DNA from: Apostichopus japonicus
Lineage: Eukaryota > Echinodermata > Holothuroidea > Aspidochirotida > Stichopodidae
Reading direction: 5' to 3'
Assembly (NCBI RefSeq): GCF_037975245.1
Contig: NC_092573.1
Coordinates: 11,161,501 to 11,225,500, forward strand
Length of the DNA: 64,000 bases
Below, piece by piece: positions 15,101 to 25,696 of the stretch. Every line of letters starts with the position of its first letter. Position 1 is the first letter of the stretch. The notes beneath the pieces are model-generated. The model did no database searches, was not told the DNA's origin, and saw only the letters and a list, made by a program, of their open reading frames with translations. The position numbers and the translations under genes are program-made.

Positions 15101-18100
15101 TAGTAAGTTGTAGTACATGAATCCAACCCAGCTTTCCGCAAGCTGATGAAGTACACCTTCTCAATCCTTGTGTAACATGATTGTTTAGCACTTTAGCCTT
15201 TAAATCGCATTTCACAGTCCATATCGCTCTTGTTTTTTCATCTGTAAAGGATCAGTGATTCATAGCCAGGGCCAGTGATCTAGACAAAGTCATCGCGGGG
15301 GGTGGGGGGGTGGGTCTGGGTGAGTTCCAAGGGGAAAGCTCCTGGCCAGGGGTGAAATGAGCAGAAAACCCCCCATAGAAAGTTTCAACATTTTAGCGCT
15401 CATTTTAGTGATATATGTAAGCTACAAAAGCATATATGACTCTATAAAACAAAATGAGGAAGAGAAAGTGCCACTCACCCCGCTAAGTTTTCCAATTACT
15501 AGCTGACTCAATGACAGGAGCCGGTAAAGGCTTCAGTGTAGGGCCCAATAATATAACCACTAATCAAGGCTACAGTGTAGGGCCCATTGATATAACCACT
15601 GACCTATTTCATTCAAACAGGCCCATATCCATGACGCAAAGTTCCAACAAGCATTGAAAAATGTTTCCTCAGTTTTGTAAAGTACGGAAATTATCATTTA
15701 TCTTCAACAACTTAAGTCAGCTTCAACAATCATTAGAGGTCAGGCCTAGTGTTATAGAAGCACATGTGAATAGGGTTCATAACACTGAAGCTCTAGATTA
15801 AGATGCAGGTAAAGAGAAGGTTTACTGCTTTATTCTCTCAAGTGCTGGCGCGAAAATTGACCGGGGTCATTGGTAAACTCAAATTCAATGTTCAAAACTG
15901 CAGACCATTAAAACATCCTTCCATGAAGCTTACAGTAAGTACCGGTATACCATGGACACTCCCCCATCCCCTGCCCCTACCTCTCCATGCATTCAGTTTC
16001 AAGTTAACAGATTGTAGACTGTTGATTTGTGGATTTTTGAATTTACTTGTTCAAGCTCAAATACACTCTCCGTATAGAATGGTATTCTAAGCCGTACAGT
16101 GCATATAACTCATCATTATCAGACGATTTCTACTAAATAGCTCATACACGTATGCAATTTTTAAAATGACCCTCTTTAAAGCATGTGAAGTAGGGTGATA
16201 TTTCCATGGTTCAAGCAGAAAAAGCTTCTATGGTTATTAAAAGTGGGGAAAAAAAGAAGTCAATTTGCTACTTGGAGTTAACATAATGTCCCTGAGTAAT
16301 TCATACTGTACAGTATATTATATGACCTTGATGTCCTAAGCAACCAATAATAATTATGTAATGCCCAAATTTAAATTCTTGATCCACTGATCAGTCAGGC
16401 TCTTCACAGTACTTGCAGACTCAATGGTGAGTACTACACTGCAATAAACATGTAAAGTGCAAGTATATCGTACAGTAGTTCCAGTTTGAGTGTCCCATCG
16501 TCAGAGTGGCCTGGAATAGTGTGTTTTAAACAGGAGTTTAAAACAGACAATAGGCAGAGTAGATGCGAACTTGTCATACTGGGCCAGAAACAACCACAGT
16601 ACTTAATGAACATCAGTGTGCACTGCATCAGTTAAACTGCATATGTACTATATATAGTAATACGTTACTGTAGAGCTACATACGTTTAAGCTGTTCAAGT
16701 CAAACTTTGGTTTTATGGTACAGTATTTAGCATGGCAGCACTGTACTGCCACAGTACTTAATGAACATCAGTGTGCACTATATATTGTTATACTGCATAT
16801 CATGTACTATAGTAATATGTTACTGTAGAACTACATACAGTATATCTTTAAGCTTTTCAAGTCAATCTTTGGTTTTTATGGTATTTAGCATGGCAGCACT
16901 GTACTGCCACAGAACTTAATGAACATCAGTGTGCACTGCATATCAGTTATACTGAATACGTACTGTATAGTAATATACGTTACTGAAGAACTACACATGT
17001 ATACCTTTAAAAGGATTGTCTGGTGGCCCAAAGAAGTTACCTTAAAAAGTAGTAAATAATTTTCCAAACATGTTGTCAAAAGTATGAGGACGCTAATGTT
17101 GCATTTGACAGAGAAACGATTTTTTAATCTTTATCGATAGACATTTCAAATATGATTTGAACAGTACAATACGTGACGTCAGCTCTGCCATAGCAGATTG
17201 CGTCATAACCCACCCTCCGCACAGTACCTATACGGTAATCACAACAAAAACAGCGTTTGTATACAGATAAATTTCTTCCTTAATTTCTGGTGAAATTTCT
17301 TAAAAATTAGATATGTTTTCAAAAACTCCTTAAGCCGCCGTGTACTTGATCGTTGGTTCCGTGGTCTTTGTGTAACACAAGGTAATATTTAACAGCAGAC
17401 TCTGAGTTGTTCAGGCTATACATCGCGCTATCCAGCTCCAACGCGAAAAATGTTCGCATGTAGGCTATACTCAAACGTTGACAATCGAACAGTTCTGCGA
17501 AGCCTAAGCTTCTCAGTGCTACATTCTGCTCTGATAACGATTCGATCAATTTCTATAATAATTTCCGGTGAAATTTCTTATAAATTAGACATGATTTAAA
17601 AAACTCCTTAAGCCGCCATATATGTAGTAGATCGGTGGTTTCGTGGTCTTTGTGTAACACAAGATAAGTTTTAACAGCAGGCTCTTCGTTGTTTATACAT
17701 CGCGGTATCCAGCTCCAGCGCGAAGAATGTTCGCGTGTATAGGATACTCTAACGTTTACAATCGGACAGTTCTGCGATGACATCGATTCCGCCAAGTTAC
17801 ATCTTTCGGTTTAACGAATACTTTACAAGTTTCCTTTTACTGTTAATTTGATCCGTGAATTTTATTTCAGCGATTTCGAAGAACAGTTAATGAACTGTGG
17901 TTTGAGTGTGAGTGTACTATGTGTAACGCTATACAAGTACACCAACTGAGCACCGTAGTATATACGTTCGCGAGTATGTACGTTATATATATGAGGCAAT
18001 CCAATGTGCTTACACGTGAGTTTATTTGCTGCGGAATTGGGAGTGCCAACTTCAAGTCGCCTGTTTTGCCTAACTGCAAGCACTACGTCAATCACCATAT

Positions 18101-19891
18101 TGAAGCGTTCGAACAAACAGTACTTTTGGTGAGAAACTGGTGAATTTGAAAACCAGATTTCTACAAGAAGAAAACGTCGAATGGGGACAATTTTTACTTG
18201 GTTAGAAAGAGAAAAATAATAACTACAAGGACAATGTATCAAAATCTTCCACCAGACAATTCCTTTAAGCTATTATTTGTGAAACTTTGGTTTTTATGGT
18301 ATTGGCAGCACTGTACTGCAGCTTCTGTTGAACAGGGAAGTACGAAATCCAACTCTCAGCTCAAGGTGTATAATACTCTAGTATCCATTTCTATATGAAA
18401 CAGTTTCATTTTCCTAACAATTTTATCACACTCACAGAGGTATATAGATATGGACAGTACTGTATGAATTGTGTATAATTATAGTTATATATATATACTA
18501 CAGTACTTAGCAGTGGATTACAACTAACAGAGCATCAGTAAACTACTGAGGAACACTTTAATTGTCCTTTCCAGATGATGGTCTTTTACATACTGTAATG
18601 TTTATGAACTGCTATTAAATGATGAGGGCTTACCAATTGGACAAAGTACTGTACTGTAGCTTGATTCTCTCTTGCAGATTCTCAATGGTCCTCATGTTAT
18701 TTCTTAGTGCATGTGAGATGGTCTGATTCTATACAAAGCATCTTATCTGGTACTTTTTATGTTACAGTACTTAGCTTCTAAGCCAAGTTGTCTCACTCCT
18801 TGATCTTGTTCCTAACACTAGATTGATTTGAATACGTAGAGTAAAATGAGTTTTATCAGCTTGGAAACCATTCCTTACTCCATTCTGTGGTGTCATCACG
18901 GCTGATATTCACCAAGAGCTTCACTTAATTCCTATCATTATAACATTGTTCACTTGTCCAAGTTGACATACATGTGAGACGTTCGGAAAGTTTGCTTCAC
19001 CGTCCATCGTCTCTTCAATCAGAAGTTTTGACACTGTTCGACTTGAATGAGAGAATACTATTTTCCTCAGTCTACAGATAAATGATTTGTACATTTTGTT
19101 AGAACAAAACAGGCCCCCACTTCATAGCATGTTTCTATGTCTTTACTCACTGTTTTGTCTACCTCTTTGAAAGCAACAAGACAGTTTGCCATTTCAGGAA
19201 ATTGAAACGATACTTAAACTTGCCACTAATTTTACAAGCAATCACCGAGATATAATAGATCTCACTCTTTATATTTATATATATTGTTTAGAGTGTTCGC
19301 ATGTAAAGCAGGAGGCCCGGGTTCGAATCCCAGTGGAGGCTGAATGTTTTTTCACTGTTCTGGAGTTTCCAACTCACTTCAATTTCAATTATATACATAA
19401 AGTTTGTTACAAAATTGAGTGCAGAAGGTTTATTTCCAGCTATATCTAACAGACAATTCGGGTAAATTCTTTACCTGCTGGATGAGACGACGCCAGCTGA
19501 ATTATTTGTCGCTTTTCTGTTCACAGTAGATTAGAGATTTATCTCTGATTGCATGCATGTACAGACTGCGTAAAATAATTACAAATTTAACTTGCACAAA
19601 TGCTCCTTTGTTCTGTCTTTATACATACATATCTGCACAAACAGAAATTGGCTTATTAGGCAGTGAATAAAAGGTACATTAGATCTCACTAATTAATACT
19701 CACCGAACTAACGGCATTATAAGGGAAAAGACTTGGTGAATACGGAGTCTTTTCAGAGGTTTCCATTTCTCTGGGAACTTATGATCCAGGTTGACCTTGA
19801 AGCCATAGGCTGGTACCCCATATTCCTCAGATCCATCGGAGAAATCGCTCGGTGCTGTGCTGTTGCCATCTAATGTTTGGTAAGATGCCAT
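3035..19891 (-). CDS. GBA2: Non-lysosomal glucosylceramidase (GBA2 homologue), N-terminal exons, 3' end outside window
   Basis: Three minus-strand exons (19891-19704, 6118-6030, 3150-3035) join with matching phases (2, then 1) into 131 residues starting [10 protein letters not shown]. The joined protein follows the N-terminal part of the GBA2/GH116 family: a [10 protein letters not shown] segment, a basic linker, [11 protein letters not shown], then KPIYG joined to [20 protein letters not shown] and RWSLTPGIY. In mammals GBA2 hydrolyses glucosylceramide to glucose and ceramide on the cytosolic side of ER/Golgi membranes. The family is about 900 residues long, so the catalytic (alpha/alpha)6 domain must lie left of base 1. 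Intron 1 (6119-19703) is about 13.6 kb and intron 2 (3151-6029) about 2.9 kb. No frameshift or stop is seen. The first coding exon is duplicated at 46538-46725. Homology is by recognition of conserved motifs, not by search. Confidence 0.88.
3151..6029. other. GBA2 intron 2, no other gene seen
   Basis: The interval contains a poly-C/polypurine tract (3900-3935) and many TACTGTA/TACAGTA words. No exon-like frame with splice sites was found on either strand. Confidence 0.6.
6030..6118 (-). CDS. GBA2: GBA2 coding exon 2
   Basis: This 89-nt exon has acceptor TCTCTGCAG and donor G|GTACGA. It reads [20 protein letters not shown]...HKPIYG with one leading and one trailing split base. The leading base completes the Arg codon from the first exon and the trailing G starts the Gly codon finished by the next exon. 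The RRPFINAV and IYG motifs correspond to the conserved TPFID and RQIYG stretch in vertebrate GBA2. Confidence 0.87.
8545..8666 (-). repeat. tRNA-derived SINE-like fragment
   Basis: On the minus strand, TCTAGTGGTTTAAGG resembles a pol III A box and GGTTCCAGTCC a B box, about 35 nt apart as in a tRNA. They are followed by a segment reading TTGTGTCCTTGGGCGAGGCA. The acceptor stem is not intact, so this is a SINE or tRNA pseudogene rather than a functional tRNA. Confidence 0.55.
10268..10352. repeat. Dispersed-repeat-like segment with AAGCGCTTTACAA motif
   Basis: An AATAATAACAATAATAC stretch is followed by AAAATTTATATAGC and, about 45 bp on, AAAGCGCTTTACAA. This arrangement resembles an interspersed repeat recurring in marine invertebrate genomes (recollection, no search). 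No terminal repeats were identified. Confidence 0.3.
11070..11128 (-). repeat. Hairpin repeat CTGAAGAAGATCC...GGATCGAAAC (copy a)
   Basis: Read on the minus strand, 11120-11091 gives CTGAAGAAGATCC, a 5-nt loop, then GGATCGAAACGT. The GATCC/GGATC arms form a perfect stem. It is flanked by AAGTTGGCC-type sequence also present in the two copies near 13.4 kb. Confidence 0.6.
13201..13498. repeat. Partial tandem duplication, 244-bp offset
   Basis: 13201-13254 and 13445-13498 are near-identical (GAGGAGGAGGGATTTTCCTT and onward to AACAGTATGATA), 244 bp apart. The interval between them contains one hairpin repeat (13359-13420). A second, inverted hairpin repeat follows directly at 13500. Confidence 0.75.
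13359..13555. repeat. Inverted pair of CTGAAGAAG-hairpin repeats
   Basis: One copy at 13359-13420 (core 13380-13409, minus orientation) faces another at 13501-13555 (core 13503-13532, plus orientation). Both share the AAGTAAGTTGG flank and the GATCC/GGATC stem with the copy at 11.1 kb. The plus-oriented copy has GAAAT where the others have GAAAC. Confidence 0.65.
15523..15601. repeat. Short two-unit tandem duplication
   Basis: The phrase CAGTGTAGGGCCCA followed by ATATAACCACT occurs twice, about 46 bp apart. No other structure was recognised. Confidence 0.6.
16594..18319. repeat. About 155-bp tandem repeat array, third unit split by a transposon
   Basis: Units starting CCACAGTACTTAATGAACAT begin at 16594, 16748 and 16908. 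Each runs through TTTAAGCT.TTCAAGTCAA and ends GGCAGCACTGTACTG. The third breaks off at 17010 and its missing second half (TTAAGCTATTATTTGTGAAA to GGCAGCACTGTACTG) resumes at 18265-18319, so the sequence between is a clean insertion. Confidence 0.8.
17011..18264. mobile_element. Non-autonomous DNA transposon with TTAA target duplication
   Basis: The ends are imperfect inverted repeats: AAGGATTGTCTGGTGG at the left, and GGAATTGTCTGGTGG when the right end is read on the opposite strand. TTAA flanks both sides (17007-17010 and 18265-18268), as for piggyBac and Kolobok superfamilies (established knowledge). The interior has two related copies of about 250-270 bp (about 17282-17545 and 17560-17815), both with GAAATTTCTTA, AACTCCTTAAGCCGCC and GTGGTCTTTGTGTAACACAA. 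No transposase frame was recognised. Superfamily is inferred from the target site only. Confidence 0.7.
19290..19343 (+). repeat. tRNA-like 3' half (pseudo-tRNA/SINE remnant), copy 1
   Basis: GTGTTCGCATGTAAAGCAGG is followed by a T-arm (CCCGGGTTCGAATCCCAGTG). The 5' half is replaced by AT-rich sequence, so no cloverleaf can form. It is closely related to the fuller tRNA-like sequence at 42222-42293 and is duplicated at 46125-46177. Confidence 0.5.
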
Positions 19892-19944
19892 AGCCTCAAG
19901 AGGTCTGGCAGATTTGCAATTTTTGACTTCTCCTTTCTGTGAGC
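19704..19944 (-). CDS. GBA2: GBA2 first coding exon (copy 1)
   Basis: The exon runs from an acceptor (ATAACAG at 19945) to a donor (CG|GTGAGT, GT at 19703-19702). Its coding part is 19891-19704, 62 codons plus 2 nt. The initiator ATG at 19891-19889 sits in a good Kozak context (G at -3 and at +4). The in-frame stretch upstream of the ATG (from 19944) is open but is taken as 5' UTR, because GBA2 N-termini are variable and poorly conserved. The segment [20 protein letters not shown] matches the family's conserved N-terminal module. The exon lies inside the segmental duplication. It differs from its copy at one coding base (CAT to CAA, His to Gln). Confidence 0.85.
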
Positions 19945-21331
19945 CTGTTATTGAAGTATATTTAAAGAATACAAGCATAGTTTGTCTAATTATAATTGTT
20001 CTATAAAGTTTAGGTTATCTTAATGTTTGGCAATTGGCATATTGCTGCACTAAACAAACTGCTTATTGTCTTGCCTCAACAATTCTTCTGAGTCAAATAG
20101 CTAGCTAGTTAAAATGGTATAAGCTTATTTCTATTAAGCAAAATAATCAATACTTACTCACAAACTGCAGATAATTAAAGCAATAAAATCAACACTATCC
20201 ACCATTGTGCTGAAAAGTCCTTGCACATATGAATGCATATGGCTATGTAACTAGTACTACTAAAGAAGTGGTAGCAGCAGTAAAAGAGCAGCCTGAAACC
20301 GTACATGTGCTGAACAGTACTTAGTGATTACAGTTACCGTTAGCATATAAGTAGTGTCCATAACAAGGTGATACAGAAATAACATCAGCTCAATTGCAGC
20401 TCTTTGATTAATAAAATAATGTTCATATAAATTAGAAAGGAATATGAACATCATTAATCATGAACAGTAAAATATTCGCAACTGAAAATGTGACAAATGG
20501 TAATTACAATAGAATCAGAGTTAGAATCTAGTAATGTTAACTTGGTAAATTTTGCACTTTGCTATAAACTTTCTGAATATAATCTCCATAATTACAAAGT
20601 GCTTTATTAAACAGATATATATATATATAAATATAACAAGCCTTAGCCTTCCCTGGTATGGCTAATTATGAATTTTGTTGAGTAGTTCCTATTACACTAC
20701 CAAAACTACCGCTAAATTTACTAGTGGGACAGGCAGTTAATTTAGATGAAGGTCAAACTTTTCTGCCCGCAGTAAGGCACTTAAATTTAGACAACCCTAA
20801 TGAAATTATATTTGTCTGAAGCCAAACTATGGAAAGTTCCCTTATAGTCTGATCTGCTTTTAATCATAACACTAGCAGTGTGGCCATCCTTTGTCTCTTG
20901 GTCTTAGGCCAGGCCAAACTTAAGAATCTAGGCCTAGTCTAACTCTAACTTCTCATTTTTAATCTAAGCTAGCCTAGGCCCGCAACTAACTATTGAAATG
21001 CTTCTTCATATCGCCAATTACGCTAGCTTCAGTCTAGGCCTACTAAATTCATGTGAAATATTATTTTAAGAAATTCCCATTGCCGAGAGAGAGCAACACA
21101 TACCAAAACGAACTCGTAGTTAGCGTTGGAACACAATAACCACAGATTAACTTATTACTGGAACTGGTTTTGTTTATACAACAGTATATTACTACTACTA
21201 CTAGTCCTAAGCCTAGTGTTATGTTCTTCCGGTGTACACCGGTGAGTTTATTGTTTCCATCCGTAAGTCTACAATTGATTACAAATCCAATAGTTATGTG
21301 TGTGGTTAAGTTAGGCTGATCGTTCTCTCAC

Positions 21332-21420
21332 CTGGTGTGATCGGTCTTCTGTCCACAAAGTAGCACCGACGAAGGAGTAAATTGAGCAGAAATCGCCGAA
21401 TAAAGAATGACAATTATGTC
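21332..21420 (-). other. Candidate GBA2 5' untranslated exon and promoter region
   Basis: The minus strand has a strong donor, ACACCAG|GTGAGAGAAC, at 21332/21331. It lies 1.4 kb upstream of the acceptor of the first coding exon. A spliced non-coding first exon is expected because that coding exon begins with an acceptor rather than a promoter. The upstream end is not determinable. The same sequence is kept in copy 2 (donor at 48212). Confidence 0.35.
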
Positions 21421-24290
21421 ACGATAATCGAAAGAAGATCCAAATCTAATTCTTCATTTTATTAATTTTTAAATGTGGACATCAGTGCTTTCCTCATGTA
21501 GTCTCAATTCAGGGAATTATAATGACGTATGCTTGACTAATGTGTATCGAACAAAAACAGCATACACCATAACCGGATGAGAATGCACATGTACCATAGA
21601 CAATACCCCTTAAGAAGAAGAGCTTCAGAGTAGGTAGAATTATTTGATAGTGGATTATAGCGCCCCCATAAAACTGACTCAATGAATGTGTGTGCGTCAA
21701 ATTTAAGATAGATAAACCTATTACAATACCATTTGCCGTTCTGTTAGGAGATTTACCTCTCTTTCGATAAAAATTTAGTCTTTAAATATACAGACCACAT
21801 CGTGCGCCTACTGACCGAAACGTAGGCACGAACATTTTCCAGATTATTAAGCTAGTCCAACCCTAGCACTGTCGTTTGGTATTCTAACCCTGTCGACCTA
21901 AAAACGTATTTTAATTATTACCTTCCTTCTGTTTGTATTTGGGGGTCTTATTATACAAACAGTGGCTTGCACACGGTTTAGATAGGGGAAAGGGGTCAGA
22001 TGGGGATTCAAATTTCCTCGACTGATTGCAGGTAGGGTTATGAACATTAATGGAAGGGTCAGAGACGAATGAAGGGTTTTTTAAAAGGAGGGGTGTGGCT
22101 CTGGTGCCTCTGGAGCCGACACCCACATAGTACGGAATCTGGGGGTCCTACCCAGAAAAAAAAAGTTTATATGTTAAGTTGTGCATTCTGAGCCATTTTT
22201 TAACTATAGATTTGGTCTATAAGTAGATCTTAATGCAAATGAGTGGTAATCATACCGTCATTGAAGTTATGTGTGAGCTTGAAAGTTGTTTTTTTTATAT
22301 CCTATACAGCTGGGGCTCGTTCACTAATTGAACCTAAAGAGAGTTTTATGTTTAGGAGGTGAATTTATCAACGACATACCTCTTCAACAACAACAAAAAA
22401 CAGGGAAAAATAAACAAAGAAAATCATGGATGCATGCACTTACCTGCACTTTCTTCGAAAGTATACATTATCTAAATGTACAAAAAAAGAAATAGCAATT
22501 GCCTGGCGTTTGAAGCATGCAAGACTCATAATATCAGCCAACGTTCTGTAGGCTAAATACCGAAACATAAAATAATCTCGGTACTTATTATATCAACAAA
22601 ATGTAAAATGAAAACCTATCAAGTAGAGAGTTTGAGCCATGAGTTACTATAGAAAATGTGTATTTTGGTAGAAACGTTTTCTTCAACAACTGAGGCCAGA
22701 TTCTTCATCCCCATGCATGCAGAAAGTCAGCCTTTTCTAGATCTTACAACGTTTGTTTTTGTTCCATATTTTTTCTTTCCTTCGGAATTACCTGCATTTT
22801 TATTTGACTTTGTAACCATTTGCTTGTTCTATTGGTAAATTAATGGTGAAGAATCTGAAACTATAATCTGTTAAATACGGCGAAGTTCACCAATGGTCGC
22901 ATTACGGAACAATGGCTGTCAGGCAATAGTTTGCAATTGAAAAAAAAAAAGTTTAAGAAGTCTTTTCAGACTTATGACATTTATCATCATCATCTGAATA
23001 CTGAATTTAAACTAACAAATTTTGAGGAAAAAAATGATTTCTCAAAATATGATGTTTGTCAATAACTAAATATTCATATGTCTTGGTTTCATTGCAAGAC
23101 TACTATACAAACTTTCGACACGGATAGTAGACATATCATTGAAATTGAGGGCGCATGTTATTAATAGGATAAACAGAGCCGCATATATACGGCTCTGATA
23201 GTAAATAACGTAATTGTATACTGATATCTGTGTAAAGGAACTCTAATAGTGTAGACTGTATGTTATTAGTGTAACGAGTTTGTCTGTATGAAAATTAATT
23301 CCTACTTTGACGTCATAACGTTTCCTTCTATGAAACGACACAGAAACATTAAATTCGACTCGTATCTCCTTATCATCGCGGAACCGAGGGGGGTGGGGTG
23401 GGGGGCTGGGGGAGTTGTTGCTAATATCCTCTGCCTGTCATTCAACATGCATATTTCAATGTTCTGTTACTTTGTTCCTTTAAGGTAGCATACGCACATT
23501 AAAAGCCCCATTGACTAACACACTAAATCACAAAAGTAATGTGGCCTCTAAGCCTAGATAGAAGTTCTCACTAGCTAAGTGCGACCCATCACTGGATAGC
23601 TGACAAGTTGGCATTTCATGGCACCATCATTTTTTTTTTGTATTATGACCGCGCAGATTGTTTTGCTATCAGAGCCTGAAGTTTTAGTCACTTGTAAAAC
23701 AAACCTCTTCACTTAGTAGTAAAATATTTTCCTGCGCTGCTCCTGGGAGGCCTAAAATGTCCTCAAATGAGCCCATTTTGGCACCACATTTACTTCCATT
23801 CATGCTCTTTAACATACAAGCCACAAAAAAAGCAGATCCTGATTGAAAACATATCGAAAATGATGTTCTCCTACTGCATTTTGGCACTTTTCCTGAAAGA
23901 GAACATTCAGGCGGATTGATATAGACGCTAATAGGAGTACGCCACCTTGAAAGTTATGGTTCAACCAGCTGTAGGGAGCTACAACCGTGGAAATTGACAC
24001 TCAACCGTCCAATGATCAAGTTTTTGTTTCGCGTTTTCCATAATCCGTCGACGTTTTGATTTTTTCCCCTCAAAATTCAATAGAAAGTGTATTAATTTTC
24101 TGAAACCTCGAGGCCATTCAACAGTCTGTTTGGACCTTTCATATTACTCTTATACATGCCTTTATACACTACCTAATATTTTTTTTGGGGGGGGGGGGTG
24201 GGGTGGTTGTTCCCTAGTGTATGTATATAATTTCACTAGCGTATCTATGTCGAATAAATTAAAGGGTCCTGGAGACCCCTTTGCTATCAC

Positions 24291-24672
24291 AATAGGCGTA
24301 GGAGGCGGGGGAGGGCTGGGGGGCTGGGGCTGCAGCCCCCCCCAAACCAAATATTATTGTGAAAATTTGGGCAATATGATGAGAATTTTTCGGGCACCTA
24401 CTGAAAAAATAATTTGCAATGTGTTTTTCAATGGTTAAACTTATATTATTATGATCATAATTATTGTAACGACTTCCCCAATAATTATAACCAATATGGA
24501 AGGGTAATAACAAGTAAAACAATTGTATGTGATGTAGAAACCGATGCAAGCCTATATAATATGCCTATACGATGTCGAACGTGTGCGGAGCACGCGAAAA
24601 AAAATGGTGATATTTTTCGGGCAAGTCGTTACAGCCCCCCCCCCCAAATCAAATTGGGCTCTTACGCCTATG
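24291..24672. mobile_element. hAT-like MITE, CATAGGCGTAGG family, copy in duplication copy 1
   Basis: The element has inverted ends (AATAGGCGTAGGAGGC at the left; CATAGGCGTAAGAG when the right end is read on the other strand). It is flanked by a perfect 8-bp duplication GCTATCAC at 24283-24290 and 24673-24680. A G-rich tract lies near the left end and a C-run near the right. No coding capacity. The same insertion is at 50545-50933, so it predates the duplication. Confidence 0.82.
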
Positions 24673-25696
24673 GCTATCACGTGACAGTTTAATTGCTTTT
24701 TACGTGGCCAACAATAAGCAATGCTTTTCACTTGAATTTAGTCCGGTACAGTGTTTCAACTAAGTTGTAACCAACGAACCTGCGAGAACAGAAAGAATAA
24801 CTGATGGCGCTAGTTTAAAACACAGCGCTATTTAATACAGAATAACTAACATATCTTAATGCATGAAATGCTGCTAAAATTGCTTGCATTTAGGAACATA
24901 CTTTATTCTGATGAGAACAGCTGGAGGAGACTCTAAATTTAAACGAACAGTTCATGTTAAGCAAAGGGACGAGAAAATCTTTGCAGGGGCAAACTCGTAA
25001 AAATAGTGCAGGAGACTGTTTAGGGACCTAAACGACTCATTTTAAGATTAAAAAGAAATTTGAGCAGTTGACACAAAATGTCAAAAGGCTACATCAAGGA
25101 ATAAGTCGAAATGTCTTTATCATAATATTGGAGGGATACAGTGGAAGATTTTGGGTAAAGTAGTAGCTATTTTGAGATGAGAAACCAAGATCACGAGATA
25201 AAAAGTCGTCAATTTTGAGGAACGAATCAAAGAGTCGAGATGATTTGGAATCCTGTGCACGGCAATGTGTGGAACTGAAAATCACAATGTAAAGTACCGA
25301 TAAAATAATTACGGAATAGCGTCCTCGTTAACCTACACGGACTCACTTCGAAATAAATCGTTTTGTGAAATACTCGAGATGAGAATATAGAAATTTGACA
25401 TGCATATCCGTATAGAACCGGAAGTGTACAGTTCTGTAACATATACAGAGATGGACGAGCTATATGTTGTACAGGACAAGGACTAGTTGGACGCATAACG
25501 TGTTGAAGAGTAGCCTAATAAGAAAACTTTTAAATAACTTAGTTTAAAATGTAGTTATATTATTGACTGAGTGTATACGAAATAAGAACCTTTGACGTTT
25601 AATTTTTGCTCAAACCGCGGTCAGCAAATCAAAGCGTTTCTCTGTGTGTGGCTGGACTGGAGGTGTGATACTTAATGTTAGCGATGTGTCTACTTA

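Larger units (their letters stand above)
6119..18885. other. Upstream-side part of GBA2 intron 1, repeats only
   Basis: This stretch is the duplication-free part of GBA2 intron 1. It holds G/C homopolymers (about 6955, 8288-8304, 12768-12785), a tRNA-derived SINE-like piece, purine-rich tracts (12890-13215), hairpin repeats (11.1 and 13.4-13.55 kb), a short tandem duplication (about 15.53-15.60 kb) and a TTAA-flanked DNA transposon at 17.0-18.3 kb. No host exon was recognised. Confidence 0.55.

Noticed and set aside
17862-18242. 126-codon minus-strand frame
   Set aside because: Lies inside the TTAA-flanked transposon, has no recognisable motif and overlaps other open frames.
23684-23887. Minus-strand frame with SMNGSKCGAKMG
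   Set aside because: No splice sites or recognisable family, and the frame is not kept in copy 2.
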